From contig DATKBW010000015.1 in assembly GCA_035513575.1 (NCBI GenBank), positions 62,001 through 126,000 of the forward strand: 64,000 nt of DNA, given 5' to 3'. The notes beneath the pieces are model-generated. The model ran no database searches. It was not told the origin of the DNA and worked only from the letters and a program-made list of their open reading frames with translations. Source of the stretch: JAHWKI01 sp035513575. Its GTDB lineage: Bacteria; Gemmatimonadota; Gemmatimonadetes; Longimicrobiales; RSA9. Of the stretch, positions 8,110-16,698 are shown one piece after another. Every line of letters starts with the position of its first letter. Position 1 is the first letter of the stretch. A program made the translations under genes and the position numbers.

Positions 8110-9345
8110 ATGCCAACCAAGCACGCCGAAGTGCCCGCGGAGGGAACGCGAATCCAGGTTCGGGTGGGCGGCCTCGCCGTTCCGGATGACCCCATCATCC
8201 CGTTCATCGAGGGCGACGGGATCGGCCCGGACATCTGGGCGGCCACGAAGCGGGTCGTGGAGGCCGCCGTCGAGAAGGCCTACGGGGGCTCCCGCCGCGT
8301 CGTATGGATGGAGATCCTGGCCGGAGAGAAGGCGTACGACCGGACGGGGGAGTGGCTTCCCGAGGAGACCTTCGAGGCGCTGCGGGAGTTCAAGGTCGGG
8401 ATCAAGGGCCCGCTGACGACGCCGGTGGGCGGGGGGATCCGCTCGCTGAACGTCACGCTCCGGCAGGTGCTCGACCTCTACGCGTGCATCCGCCCCGTCC
8501 GCTATATCCCCGGCGTGCCGTCCCCCGTGAAGGAGCCCGAGAAGGTGGACGTGGTGATCTTCCGTGAGAACACGGAGGACGTGTACGCGGGGATCGAGTG
8601 GGCGGCCGGGACGGAGGAGGCGGAGAAGGTCCGTCGCTTTCTGGTGGACGAGATGGGGGCCGACATTCGCGAGCGCAGCGGGATCGGGATCAAGCCCATC
8701 AGCGCCTTCGGCACCAAGCGGCTGGTGGCCATGGCGCTCCGCTATGCCCTGCAGCGCCACCGCCGGTCCCTGACGCTGGTTCACAAGGGCAATATCATGA
8801 AGTTCACGGAGGGCGCGTTCCGGGAGTGGGGATACGAGGTCGCCCGGGAGGAGTTCGGCGATCGCACGATCAGCGAGGCCGAGACCTGGGACGGAGCGGA
8901 GGTCGGGGACCGGCTGGTGGTGAAGGACCGGATCGCCGACGCCATGTTCCAGCAGATCCTGCTGCGTCCCGACGAGTACGACGTCCTGGCCATGCCCAAC
9001 CTGAATGGCGATTACATGTCCGACGCCGCTGCGGCGCAGGTGGGCGGGCTCGGCATGGCCCCGGGCGCCAACGTCGGGGACGAGGTCGCGCTCTTCGAGG
9101 CCACCCACGGCACCGCTCCCAAGTACGCGGGGCAGGACAAGGTGAATCCCGGCTCGCTGATCCTCTCGGCGGTCATGATGCTCGAGCACCTCGACTGGAA
9201 CGAGGCTGCGGACCTGGTGGTGCGGGGGGTCGAGGGAGCCATCGCCGCGAAGACCGTGACCTACGACCTGGAGCGGCAGATGGAGGGCGCGCGCCTCGTG
9301 AAGACCTCCGGCTTCGCCGCCGCCATCATCGACCACATGGACTGA
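8110..9345 (+). CDS. icd: Isocitrate dehydrogenase (NADP+)
   Basis: Oxidative decarboxylation of isocitrate to 2-oxoglutarate. 411 residues, close to the Escherichia coli enzyme. Substrate-binding GGGIRSLNVTLRQ contains Ser112, Asn114 and Arg118; the serine matches the one phosphorylated by AceK in enteric bacteria. ALFEATHGTAPKYAGQDK and the following VNPGS carry the Lys-Tyr pair of NADP-specific enzymes. Metal-binding acidic residues are in NLNGDYMSDAAAAQ. Directly follows gltA; pepA starts 10 bp after it. Confidence 0.96.
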   Translation: MPTKHAEVPAEGTRIQVRVGGLAVPDDPIIPFIEGDGIGPDIWAATKRVVEAAVEKAYGGSRRVVWMEILAGEKAYDRTGEWLPEETFEALREFKVGIKGPLTTPVGGGIRSLNVTLRQVLDLYACIRPVRYIPGVPSPVKEPEKVDVVIFRENTEDVYAGIEWAAGTEEAEKVRRFLVDEMGADIRERSGIGIKPISAFGTKRLVAMALRYALQRHRRSLTLVHKGNIMKFTEGAFREWGYEVAREEFGDRTISEAETWDGAEVGDRLVVKDRIADAMFQQILLRPDEYDVLAMPNLNGDYMSDAAAAQVGGLGMAPGANVGDEVALFEATHGTAPKYAGQDKVNPGSLILSAVMMLEHLDWNEAADLVVRGVEGAIAAKTVTYDLERQMEGARLVKTSGFAAAIIDHMD

Positions 9346-9355
9346 CGGAACCGCG

Positions 9356-10891
9356 ATGCCCCTCAACATCTCCATCCGCACGGACCACCCGGCGAAATTC
9401 CGCACGCCGCTCCTCGTCCTCCAGCACTTCCAGGGCGACAAGGAGCCGCTCGGCGCGGGGGCCGCCGTCAACGACGAGCTGGGCGGCCTGCTCGCGCGCC
9501 TCATGAACCGGGGCGACTTCACGGGAAGGCAGGGGGAGACGCTGGTGGTCTACCCCGGCGACCCGGCGTTCCCGGCCGAACGGGTCCTGCTCGTGGGCGT
9601 GGGAAAGCGGGAAGACTACGCCATGCAGAGTCTCCGCAAGGCCGTCGGCTCCGCCGTCCGTCAGGCGGAGCGGCTGCGGGTCCGCGAGATGACCCTCGCC
9701 CTCGGGCACCTGGACCGGAAGAGCGAGCACATCGGCGGGTACCTCGCCGCCCGCGGCGCGGTGGAGGGCGCGGTGCTGGCCGCCTGGGACTACCGCGAGC
9801 TGAAGAGCGAGCCGACCACGGAGGACGACGAGCCGGTGGTCCGCGTGGAGGCCCTCACCGTCCTCGCCCGCGATGCGGATGAGGCGGCGGAGATGCAGTC
9901 CGGCGTCGACGTCGGGCGCGTGGTCGCCGAGGCGGAGAACCTGGCCCGGGAGCTCGCCTCGAAGCCCGGAAACCTCGCCACGCCCACGCACCTGGCCGAC
10001 ATCGCGCGGGGCATCGCGGAGGAGGGCGGGATGAAAATCACCGTCTTCGATCGCGCGGCCATGGAACAGGAGGGGCTGCGAGGGATCCTGGCGGTCGCCG
10101 CGGGGTCGGAAGAAGAGCCTCGCTTCATCGTCATGGAGTACACGGGCGCATCCGGCGAAACGACGAGGCCCGTCGCGCTGGTGGGGAAGGGAGTCACCTT
10201 CGATACGGGGGGGATCTCCATCAAGCCGGCGCAGAAGATGGAGGAGATGAAGTACGACATGTCGGGGGCCGCGGCGGTCCTGGGCGCCATGCAGGCCGTA
10301 GCCCGGCTGCGCCCCCGGATCAACGTCGTGGCGCTGATCCCGTGCACCGAGAACCTCGTGTCCGGACGCGCGACCAAGCCGGGGGACGTGATCCGGATGT
10401 ATTCGGGGAAGACGGTGGAGGTGATCAACACCGACGCGGAGGGGCGCCTCATCCTCGCGGACGCCCTGGCGTACGCGCACCGCTTCGACCCGCGCGCCAT
10501 GATCGATGCGGCCACGCTCACGGGCGCGGTGGTGATCGGCCTGGGCCACGAGGCCATCGGCCTCATGGGGAACGACGGCACGCTGATGGACGAGGTGCGC
10601 GCCGTGGGCGAGCGCACCGGCGAGCGCTGCTGGCCGCTCCCGCTCTGGGACGAGTTCCGCAAGCAGATCGAAAGCGACGTCGCCGACATCAAGAACACCG
10701 GTGGCCGTCCGGCCGGCGCGATCACGGCGGGGTGGTTCCTGAAGGAATTCGTCGGTGACGTTCCCTGGGTCCACCTGGACATCGCCGGGACCGCGTATCG
10801 GGACGAGCCCGCACCATACCTGCGCAAGGGCCCCACGGGCGTGCCCACCCGCCTGTTCGTGGAATGGATCCGGGATCGCGCGGAGCGGTGA
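9356..10891 (+). CDS. pepA: Leucyl aminopeptidase (M17)
   Basis: A cytoplasmic zinc/manganese aminopeptidase of 511 residues that removes N-terminal residues from peptides. The C-terminal catalytic domain has GKGVTFDTGGISIKP (about 276-290; metal and catalytic Lys) and the family signature NTDAEGRL (about 359-366). The N-terminal half is the usual less conserved macro-like domain. It may belong to the gltA-icd transcript. Its stop overlaps the GTG of the following plug/barrel gene. Confidence 0.95.
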   Translation: MPLNISIRTDHPAKFRTPLLVLQHFQGDKEPLGAGAAVNDELGGLLARLMNRGDFTGRQGETLVVYPGDPAFPAERVLLVGVGKREDYAMQSLRKAVGSAVRQAERLRVREMTLALGHLDRKSEHIGGYLAARGAVEGAVLAAWDYRELKSEPTTEDDEPVVRVEALTVLARDADEAAEMQSGVDVGRVVAEAENLARELASKPGNLATPTHLADIARGIAEEGGMKITVFDRAAMEQEGLRGILAVAAGSEEEPRFIVMEYTGASGETTRPVALVGKGVTFDTGGISIKPAQKMEEMKYDMSGAAAVLGAMQAVARLRPRINVVALIPCTENLVSGRATKPGDVIRMYSGKTVEVINTDAEGRLILADALAYAHRFDPRAMIDAATLTGAVVIGLGHEAIGLMGNDGTLMDEVRAVGERTGERCWPLPLWDEFRKQIESDVADIKNTGGRPAGAITAGWFLKEFVGDVPWVHLDIAGTAYRDEPAPYLRKGPTGVPTRLFVEWIRDRAER

Positions 10892-12735
10892 GCCCCTACG
10901 CGGCCCCGCGGCGCCCCCGACCCGCCTCGGTCCGGTCGGGGGCGTTTTTCTTTCTCGCGGCCGCGCTGGCCCCTTCGACCGGCGTGCTGGCGGCACAGGA
11001 GCTTCCGCCCCCCGCCGCCGACACGGTGCCGCCCGCGGATACCATCCCCCCCACGCCGCCGCCAACGCTCCCGCCGCTGGATCCGGTGGGCCCCGTCGGC
11101 TGGGAGGCGGGCGTGTGGGAATGGGATCGCAGCGATCTGCTCATGCTCCCCGACATCTCCCTGCTCGACATCCTCGAGCGCATCCCCGGGATCACGCCCG
11201 TGCGCGCGGGCATCATCGCCCAGCCGGAGGGCGCGGCCGTGCTGGGGACCGCGGGCGCCGCCATCCGCTACATCGTGGATGGCTTCGAGCTGGACCCGCT
11301 GACCACCCCCACCTTCGATCCGTCCCGCGTACCGCTCCTCGCCCTCGCCCGCCTGCGCGTGGAGCGGCGGGTGACGGGCGCTGTCGTCCGGATGGAAACG
11401 CTCTCGCCCACGGATCCCCGGGCCCACAGCGCGGTCGAGGCCGCGACCGGCGATGTCGGCGTCAACCTCTTCCGCGGCATCTTCCTGGCCCCGGGCGTCC
11501 TGGGGGGGCCGCTCGCGCTGGGATTCGAGCGTCTCGCCGCCGAGGCGGCGGGGGGCGCGGATCACACCACCGCATGGCTCAAGTGGACCTTCGTCCGCGA
11601 CTCGGCCGGCGTACAGCTGGAATACCGCCAGACCGAGACCGACCGGACTGGCGTGGGCCCCCCGTTCTTCGGCGAGCGGCGCGACTGGGCGCTCCGGGCA
11701 CGAGGGCGGATCCTGGGCCTCGCGGCGGAAGGATACGCCGGCGCGACCACCGTGGAGGACCGGTCCGGAGACCTGGTACTCCGGGAGGGCACCCCGCAGG
11801 CCGGCATCCGGCTCCATCGCGCGTTCGCGGGACCGGTCCCGGCCGGCGCGCGGGCGGCCCTGCGATTCCGCGACCACCCGCGGCTGCCGGCGATGGAGGC
11901 CGCCATGGAGCTGTGGGTCGCGCCGCTCCCCTGGCTGGGCGGCGGCGTGGACATGGTGCGCGGGTTCTGGGCGGAGGGTGATCCCACCGGCCACACGACA
12001 CTGCGGGGCCGGCTGGGCCCGCTGCTGGGGCTCTCCGCCTTCGCCGAGCTTCCCCTCGGCGAAATGGCGGCGGGCCGGCTGCTGGCCCCGGAGGACTCCC
12101 TCGTGTTCGCGCCGGTGCGCGAGAGCCAGCGGATCGGGGCTTCCTTCGACCGGTGGGGGGTGCACCTGGGCGTCGCGGCCGTGCGGGTCCGGACGGACAC
12201 GGTGGCGGGGTTCGGGGTGGCTTTCGACCCGGACGCCCCCCGCTCCGCCGGGGGCGAGGCCACGGGCTTCGAGGCCATGGCGGTCCTCCCCACGGGCTGG
12301 GCGCCCCTGCGGGTCGAGGGGTGGGTCGTCGGCATGGAGAGGCCGGACACGTGGCTGTACCTCCCGGACCGCAGCTGGCGGGCGGGGCTGGTCTACCACC
12401 ACCTTCCTCTTCCCAGCGGCAACCTCGAGATCCTGGCCCGTGTCGAGCACGTCTCCCGCGGCCGCATGACCACCCCGTGCACCCCGATACTGGAGTGCGT
12501 GGATGTCGATGGCGACCGACGGATCCAGGTCGGCGCCTACGGGGCCACGAACCTGGAGCTCACGATACGCGTGGTGACCGTCCGCGCGTTCCTGCGCTGG
12601 GAGAACATCTTCCACCGCCGCTTCCAGCAGGACCTCCCCATCCGCTACGACCCCGGCCTCGCGAACCCCTTCGGCAGGCTGACCCTTCCCGGCCAGCACA
12701 TCCTTTACGGCGTGAAGTGGGAGTTCTGGAACTGA
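10888..12735 (+). CDS. Plug-domain outer-membrane barrel protein, TonB-receptor-like
   Basis: A 615-residue exported protein. A signal peptide (FFFLAAALAPSTGVLAAQ) is followed by a proline/threonine-rich linker (about 40-65). A plug-like segment follows: SLLDILERIPGITPVRAG, then IRYIVDGFELDPL and VERRVTGAVVRMET. The remaining 400 residues are alternating strands consistent with an outer-membrane barrel ending LYGVKWEFWN. The C-terminal Trp-Asn is not the classic terminal Phe. GTG 10888, overlapping the pepA stop, is preferred to ATG 10864. The ligand is unknown and no N-terminal TonB box is obvious. Confidence 0.72.
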   Translation: MSPYAAPRRPRPASVRSGAFFFLAAALAPSTGVLAAQELPPPAADTVPPADTIPPTPPPTLPPLDPVGPVGWEAGVWEWDRSDLLMLPDISLLDILERIPGITPVRAGIIAQPEGAAVLGTAGAAIRYIVDGFELDPLTTPTFDPSRVPLLALARLRVERRVTGAVVRMETLSPTDPRAHSAVEAATGDVGVNLFRGIFLAPGVLGGPLALGFERLAAEAAGGADHTTAWLKWTFVRDSAGVQLEYRQTETDRTGVGPPFFGERRDWALRARGRILGLAAEGYAGATTVEDRSGDLVLREGTPQAGIRLHRAFAGPVPAGARAALRFRDHPRLPAMEAAMELWVAPLPWLGGGVDMVRGFWAEGDPTGHTTLRGRLGPLLGLSAFAELPLGEMAAGRLLAPEDSLVFAPVRESQRIGASFDRWGVHLGVAAVRVRTDTVAGFGVAFDPDAPRSAGGEATGFEAMAVLPTGWAPLRVEGWVVGMERPDTWLYLPDRSWRAGLVYHHLPLPSGNLEILARVEHVSRGRMTTPCTPILECVDVDGDRRIQVGAYGATNLELTIRVVTVRAFLRWENIFHRRFQQDLPIRYDPGLANPFGRLTLPGQHILYGVKWEFWN

Positions 12736-12745
12736 CCGGCTCCAG

Positions 12746-12774
12746 TTTCACGTTGCGCTCCGGGCCCGTACTTT
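12746..12774 (+). promoter_or_regulatory. Candidate promoter of yicC, leaderless type
   Basis: TTTCAC (12746-12751), a 17-bp spacer and TACTTT (12769-12774). Only seven bases (CCCGGCC) separate the -10 from the yicC ATG at 12782, so transcription would begin at or next to the start codon. No ribosome-binding site fits in that interval. Confidence 0.5.
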
Positions 12775-12781
12775 CCCGGCC

Positions 12782-13666
12782 ATGATCAGGAGCATGACCG
12801 GCTTCGGCGAGGCGGAGGTCCGGACGGCCGCGGGACTGCTGCGCGCGGAGATCCGCACGGTCAACCACCGGTTCTTCAGCCTGAACGTCCGCAATCCATC
12901 GGCGCTCGACCGTTACGAGCCCCGGATCAAGGACTGGCTGAAGCCCTACATCTCCCGCGGCCACGTCAACGTCACCTACCGGCTCGAGGGCGAGAACGGA
13001 GAAGCGGGCCCCGCCCTCGCCCTGGAAGCGGAGCGGACGGAGGCGTACCTGCGCGTGTTCCGCGAGATGAAGCGGCGGTTCGAGCTCCCGGGCGAGATCA
13101 CGCTGGACATGATGGCCCGGATCAGTGAGCTGGTGGTCCGGGAGCAACCGGATGTCGCCGAGGTGGACGAGGGCGCCGTCGCGGCAGTGACCGCGGAGGC
13201 GGCGCGGGGCGTCGTCGTCATGAGGGAAGAGGAGGGCCGCAGCCTCCACGCGGACCTCGAGGGGCGGCTCGCCGCCATCGCCATGGCCCTGGACGCGGTG
13301 GCGGAGCGCGCGCCGGGGCGGCTCGCGAACGAGCGCGACCGCCTCATGAAGTCGGTGCGGGAGCTGGCGGGGGAGGCGGGGATCGACGAGGACCGGCTCG
13401 CGCGCGAAGTCGCCATGATGGCGGACCGCTGGGACCTCAGTGAGGAGATCGTCCGGCTGCGCTCCCACCTCGACCACTTCCGCGGCATGCTGGACGAGGA
13501 CTCCGCCGCGCCCGTGGGCAAGCGCCTGGCCTTCCTCGTCCAGGAGATGCATCGCGAGGCGAACACGATCGGCTCCAAGGCGAACGACGCCGCGATCGAG
13601 CACCGCGTCGTGGCCATCAAGAACGAGATCGAGCGCCTCCGCGAGCAGGTGGAGAACGTGGAGTGA
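12782..13666 (+). CDS. yicC: YicC-family endoribonuclease
   Basis: A 294-residue member of the YicC/YloC family, shown in other bacteria to be an RNA endonuclease involved in sRNA decay. It begins with the signature MIRSMTGFGEAEV and has the expected NHRFFSLNVRNPS and ISRGHVNVTYRLEG strands. The C-terminal domain carries EMHREANTIGSKANDAAI, the most conserved part of the family. The stop overlaps the GTG of gmk by four bases, the usual yicC-gmk pairing. No Shine-Dalgarno is present; see the promoter at 12746. Confidence 0.93.
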   Translation: MIRSMTGFGEAEVRTAAGLLRAEIRTVNHRFFSLNVRNPSALDRYEPRIKDWLKPYISRGHVNVTYRLEGENGEAGPALALEAERTEAYLRVFREMKRRFELPGEITLDMMARISELVVREQPDVAEVDEGAVAAVTAEAARGVVVMREEEGRSLHADLEGRLAAIAMALDAVAERAPGRLANERDRLMKSVRELAGEAGIDEDRLAREVAMMADRWDLSEEIVRLRSHLDHFRGMLDEDSAAPVGKRLAFLVQEMHREANTIGSKANDAAIEHRVVAIKNEIERLREQVENVE

Positions 13667-14310
13667 CCCTCGCCCGCCCCGCCTTCCCGGTCGTGCTCGC
13701 GGCCCCCAGCGGCGCCGGCAAGACGACGCTGGCCCGCATGCTCGTCGACCGCAACGACGGCGTCGTCTTCTCCATCTCCGCGACCACCCGCCCCGCACGC
13801 AGGGGCGAAATGGATGGCCGCGACTACCACTTCGTGGATGACGCCACGTTCGACCGCATGATCCAGCGGGACGAGCTGGTGGAATGGGCCGTGGTCCACG
13901 GCCGGCGCTACGGCACCCCGCGCAGGGAGATCGGGTCCGCCCTCGAGCACGGCCGCACCGTCGTCCTCGATATCGACGTGCAGGGCGCCCGTCAGGTCCG
14001 CCGCATGTTTGCCGACGCCCTCCTCATCTTCGTCCTTCCCCCCTCCGCCGAGGAGCTCGCCCGCCGCCTCAGCCGCCGCGCCAGCGAGGACCCCCTCGAG
14101 CGGCGCCGCCGGCTGACCAACGCCCGGCGCGAGATCGAGGCCGCCGCGGAGTTCGACTTCGCCGTCCTCAACGACGACCTGGAGCGCGCGTACGCACGCG
14201 TGGAGGCCATTGTCCGCTCCGAATGGAGCCGCGTGGAGCGGACCGCCGATCTCGGCCGCTTCACGGGCGCCCTGGTCCGCGATCTGGACGCCATCATGCG
14301 GGAGGAATGA
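13663..14310 (+). CDS. gmk: Guanylate kinase
   Basis: Phosphorylates GMP to GDP using ATP. 215 residues with P-loop APSGAGKTT (14-22), the GMP-binding SATTRPARRGEMDGRDYHFV segment, and VVLDIDVQGARQVR with the Walker B-like Asp. LSRRASEDPLERRRRL is the lid region. It starts at GTG 13663 inside the stop of yicC and is followed by a 171-bp gap before rpoZ. Confidence 0.96.
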   Translation: MTLARPAFPVVLAAPSGAGKTTLARMLVDRNDGVVFSISATTRPARRGEMDGRDYHFVDDATFDRMIQRDELVEWAVVHGRRYGTPRREIGSALEHGRTVVLDIDVQGARQVRRMFADALLIFVLPPSAEELARRLSRRASEDPLERRRRLTNARREIEAAAEFDFAVLNDDLERAYARVEAIVRSEWSRVERTADLGRFTGALVRDLDAIMREE

Positions 14311-14412
14311 GGCGGGTGGCCCGCCGCGGACGGGGGACCAGCGCCCGCGGAGGCGGCCGGGCCCGACGGCACCTGCCCCCCGGTCCCGCCCACGCGGATT
14401 AGCCCACGCGCC

Positions 14413-14442
14413 TAGACGCGGCGCCCTCGAAGGCCTTACCTT
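14413..14442 (+). promoter_or_regulatory. Candidate promoter of rpoZ
   Basis: TAGACG (14413-14418), an 18-bp spacer and TACCTT (14437-14442). The -10 fits the window consensus; the -35 matches TTGACA at four of six bases. It would give a short leader that includes GCGGAG before rpoZ. Confidence 0.4.
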
Positions 14443-14481
14443 TCCCCGTCTCGGAACGAATCAACGCGGAGCGGAAATCGC

Positions 14482-14700
14482 ATGGACGTCGTCACCCCGG
14501 GGCAGGCCTCGGAGCACACCGGAAGCAAGTACCTGGGCGTTCTCGTGGCGGCGAAATACGCCCGCGAGCTGAACGCTCTCCCGCGGGACACCGTTCCCGC
14601 CGGGCTCGAGAAGAAGCTCACCACCCGTGCCCTCGAGACGCTCGCGTCCGGGGGCATCGAATTCCGTCTCATCAAGCGGCGCCGCAAGGCCGCCCTCTGA
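14482..14700 (+). CDS. rpoZ: RNA polymerase omega subunit
   Basis: A 72-residue protein aiding RNA polymerase beta-prime folding and assembly. The core motif SKYLGVLVAAKYARELN (15-31) is diagnostic of omega: a helix that contacts beta-prime. It continues with KKLTTRALETLASGGIEF. The position between gmk and coaBC is the common conserved order. The basic tail IKRRRKAAL is short. Confidence 0.92.
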   Translation: MDVVTPGQASEHTGSKYLGVLVAAKYARELNALPRDTVPAGLEKKLTTRALETLASGGIEFRLIKRRRKAAL

Positions 14701-14708
14701 TCCGCTGA

Positions 14709-15959
14709 ATGGCGAGCCCGCAGCCGGGCATCGCCCCCGGCGCGGGGCCCCGCCGGCCCTGGGCCGGGAAGCGTGTACTCCTCGGCGTCACGGGCGGAAT
14801 CGCCGCGTACAAGGTCGTCCAGGTCGCGCGTGATCTGACGAAGCTCGGCGCCGAGGTGGATGTCGTCATGACCCGTTCCGCCCGCGCCTTCGTCGGCGAG
14901 GTTTCCTTCGAAGGCGTCACCGGCCGCCCCGTCCACACGGAGATCCTCCAGCCCGGCCACGCCCTGGACCACATCCGCCTCGCCCGCGCGGCGGACGTGG
15001 TCTGTGTCGCACCCGCCACGGCGGACTCCATCGCCCGGGCCGCCGCCGGGCGCTCCGATGACCTCCTGGGCGCGGTGCTCCTGGCCACGCGTGCGCCCGT
15101 GCTCTTCTGCCCTGCCATGAACGACCTCATGTGGAGTCACCCGGCCACCCGGGCGAACGCCGACCGTCTGCGCGGCCTCGGCTATCGCCTCGTCGGTCCG
15201 GCCGAGGGCGCCCTGGCGTACGGAGAAGGGAGCGGCCCGGGACGGATGGAGGAGCCGGAGGAGATCATCCAGCACATCGGCCGGGCCCTCGAGGGGGAGA
15301 GCCGGTACGCGGCGCGGCGCGTCGTCGTCACGGCCGGGCCCACGCGCGAAGCGGTGGACCCCGTCCGTTTCCTGTCGAACCGGTCCAGCGGCCGCATGGG
15401 CTTCGCCCTCGCGGCCGCGGTCTGGCGGCGCGGGGCCGACGTGGACCTGATCGCCGGCCCCACGGTTCTCGCGCCCCCCGCCGGGCCCCGGGTGCACCGG
15501 GTCGAGACGGCCGACGAGATGAAGCGAGCCGTCCAGCGGCACATCGCGGATGCGGACCTGCTGATCATGGCGGCGGCGGTGGCGGATTTCCGGCCGAAGG
15601 GTGCGCCCGCCTCGAAGATCAAGAAGGAAGCGACGCCCGAGGCCATCCCCCTGGAGTCCGCGCCGGACATCCTCAGGGAAACCGTCGGGGACCGGCCGAG
15701 CGGGTGCCTGGTCATCGGCTTCGCCCTCGAGACGGAGGACGGGGTGGCCAACGCCCGGCGGAAGCTCGAGTCGAAGGGGCTGGACCTGGTGGTCCTCAAC
15801 CAGACCGGCCCGGAATCCGGCTTCGATACGGAGACGAACCGGGTCGTCCTCCTGGACCGGGAGGGCAGGGCGGAGGAGCTGCCGCTCCTCTCCAAGGACG
15901 AGGTGGCGGAGCGGATCCTCGATCGTGTGGAGCGGCACATGCCGTTCCCCGACGAGTAG
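14709..15959 (+). CDS. coaBC: Bifunctional CoaBC (PPC decarboxylase / PPC synthetase)
   Basis: Two steps of coenzyme A synthesis in one 416-residue protein. The N-terminal flavoprotein CoaC domain has GVTGGIAAYK (26-35), catalytic His88 in ALDHIRLARAADVV, PAMN (135-138) and GRMEEPEEI. The C-terminal CoaB domain begins near residue 197 with VVVTAGPTREAVDPVRFLSN and SSGRMGFALA, and carries AAAVADFRPKG with the catalytic Lys. The stop is immediately followed by the uracil-DNA glycosylase gene. Confidence 0.96.
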   Translation: MASPQPGIAPGAGPRRPWAGKRVLLGVTGGIAAYKVVQVARDLTKLGAEVDVVMTRSARAFVGEVSFEGVTGRPVHTEILQPGHALDHIRLARAADVVCVAPATADSIARAAAGRSDDLLGAVLLATRAPVLFCPAMNDLMWSHPATRANADRLRGLGYRLVGPAEGALAYGEGSGPGRMEEPEEIIQHIGRALEGESRYAARRVVVTAGPTREAVDPVRFLSNRSSGRMGFALAAAVWRRGADVDLIAGPTVLAPPAGPRVHRVETADEMKRAVQRHIADADLLIMAAAVADFRPKGAPASKIKKEATPEAIPLESAPDILRETVGDRPSGCLVIGFALETEDGVANARRKLESKGLDLVVLNQTGPESGFDTETNRVVLLDREGRAEELPLLSKDEVAERILDRVERHMPFPDE

Positions 15960-15960
15960 C

Positions 15961-16698
15961 ATGGACGATCGGGCGCGGCTGTCCGGCGTCCTCCACGAGC
16001 TCCGCGAGCTCGGAGTGGAGGAATGGTACTTCGACGGGCTGACCGCCGCCGAGGCCGCGGCCCTCCTCCGCGGCGCCAGGAGCCCGGCCCCCGGGCCCTC
16101 GCGGGCGACGCCCGGGACCTCCACCACCGCCGCGCCCCCCTCCGGCACGCCGCTCCAGGTCCTCGCCGCCGCAGCGGCGGGGTGCACCCGCTGCAGGCTG
16201 GCGGAAGGTCGCACGCAGGTGGTGTTCGGCCGGGGCGACCCGGAAGCGCAGCTGGTGGTGGTGGGAGAGGCGCCCGGGGGCGAGGAGGACCGCCAGGGGC
16301 TGCCGTTCGTAGGGCCCGCCGGCAAGCTGCTGGACCTGCTCCTGCTGGCGGCCGGGTTCCCGCGCGAGCGCGTCTACATCTGCAACGTCCTCAAGTGCCG
16401 GCCGCCGCGCAATCGGGACCCGCAGGCCGATGAAGTGGCGAGCTGCGCGTCCTGGCTGCACGGCCAGCTGGAGGTGATCCGGCCGAAGGTCCTGCTGGCG
16501 GTGGGGAAGTTCGCCGGTCAGACGCTGAGCGGCAGCGACGCCAGTATCTCGCGGCTGCGCGGAGTGGTCCACTCGTTCCGCGGCATCCCCGTGGTCGCGA
16601 CGTACCATCCCGCTTACCTTTTGAGGACGCCCCACGCCACCCGGCGCACCTGGCAGGACTTCCAACTGATGAGACGGGTTCTCGATGAGCACGACTGA
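15961..16698 (+). CDS. Type-4-like uracil-DNA glycosylase, Fe-S
   Basis: Excises uracil from DNA in base-excision repair. 245 residues: an N-terminal helical segment and Pro/Ala/Thr-rich linker (1-63), then a catalytic domain. Cys75 and Cys78 (CTRC), Cys146 and Cys162 form the CX2C...CX15C pattern of [4Fe-4S] family-4 glycosylases. GEAPGGEEDRQGLPFVGPAG (102-121) is the active-site loop and TYHPAYLLR (214-222) the DNA-insertion loop. ATG 15961 starts directly after the coaBC stop; the end overlaps dnaB by 14 bp. Confidence 0.93.
   Translation: MDDRARLSGVLHELRELGVEEWYFDGLTAAEAAALLRGARSPAPGPSRATPGTSTTAAPPSGTPLQVLAAAAAGCTRCRLAEGRTQVVFGRGDPEAQLVVVGEAPGGEEDRQGLPFVGPAGKLLDLLLLAAGFPRERVYICNVLKCRPPRNRDPQADEVASCASWLHGQLEVIRPKVLLAVGKFAGQTLSGSDASISRLRGVVHSFRGIPVVATYHPAYLLRTPHATRRTWQDFQLMRRVLDEHD

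Noticed and set aside
9790..12699. A 969-codon open frame on the minus strand opposite pepA and the plug/barrel gene
   Set aside because: It is a shadow of two well-supported plus-strand genes. High GC at third positions removes stop codons from the opposite strand, and the translation is Arg/Gly/Pro/His-rich without motifs.
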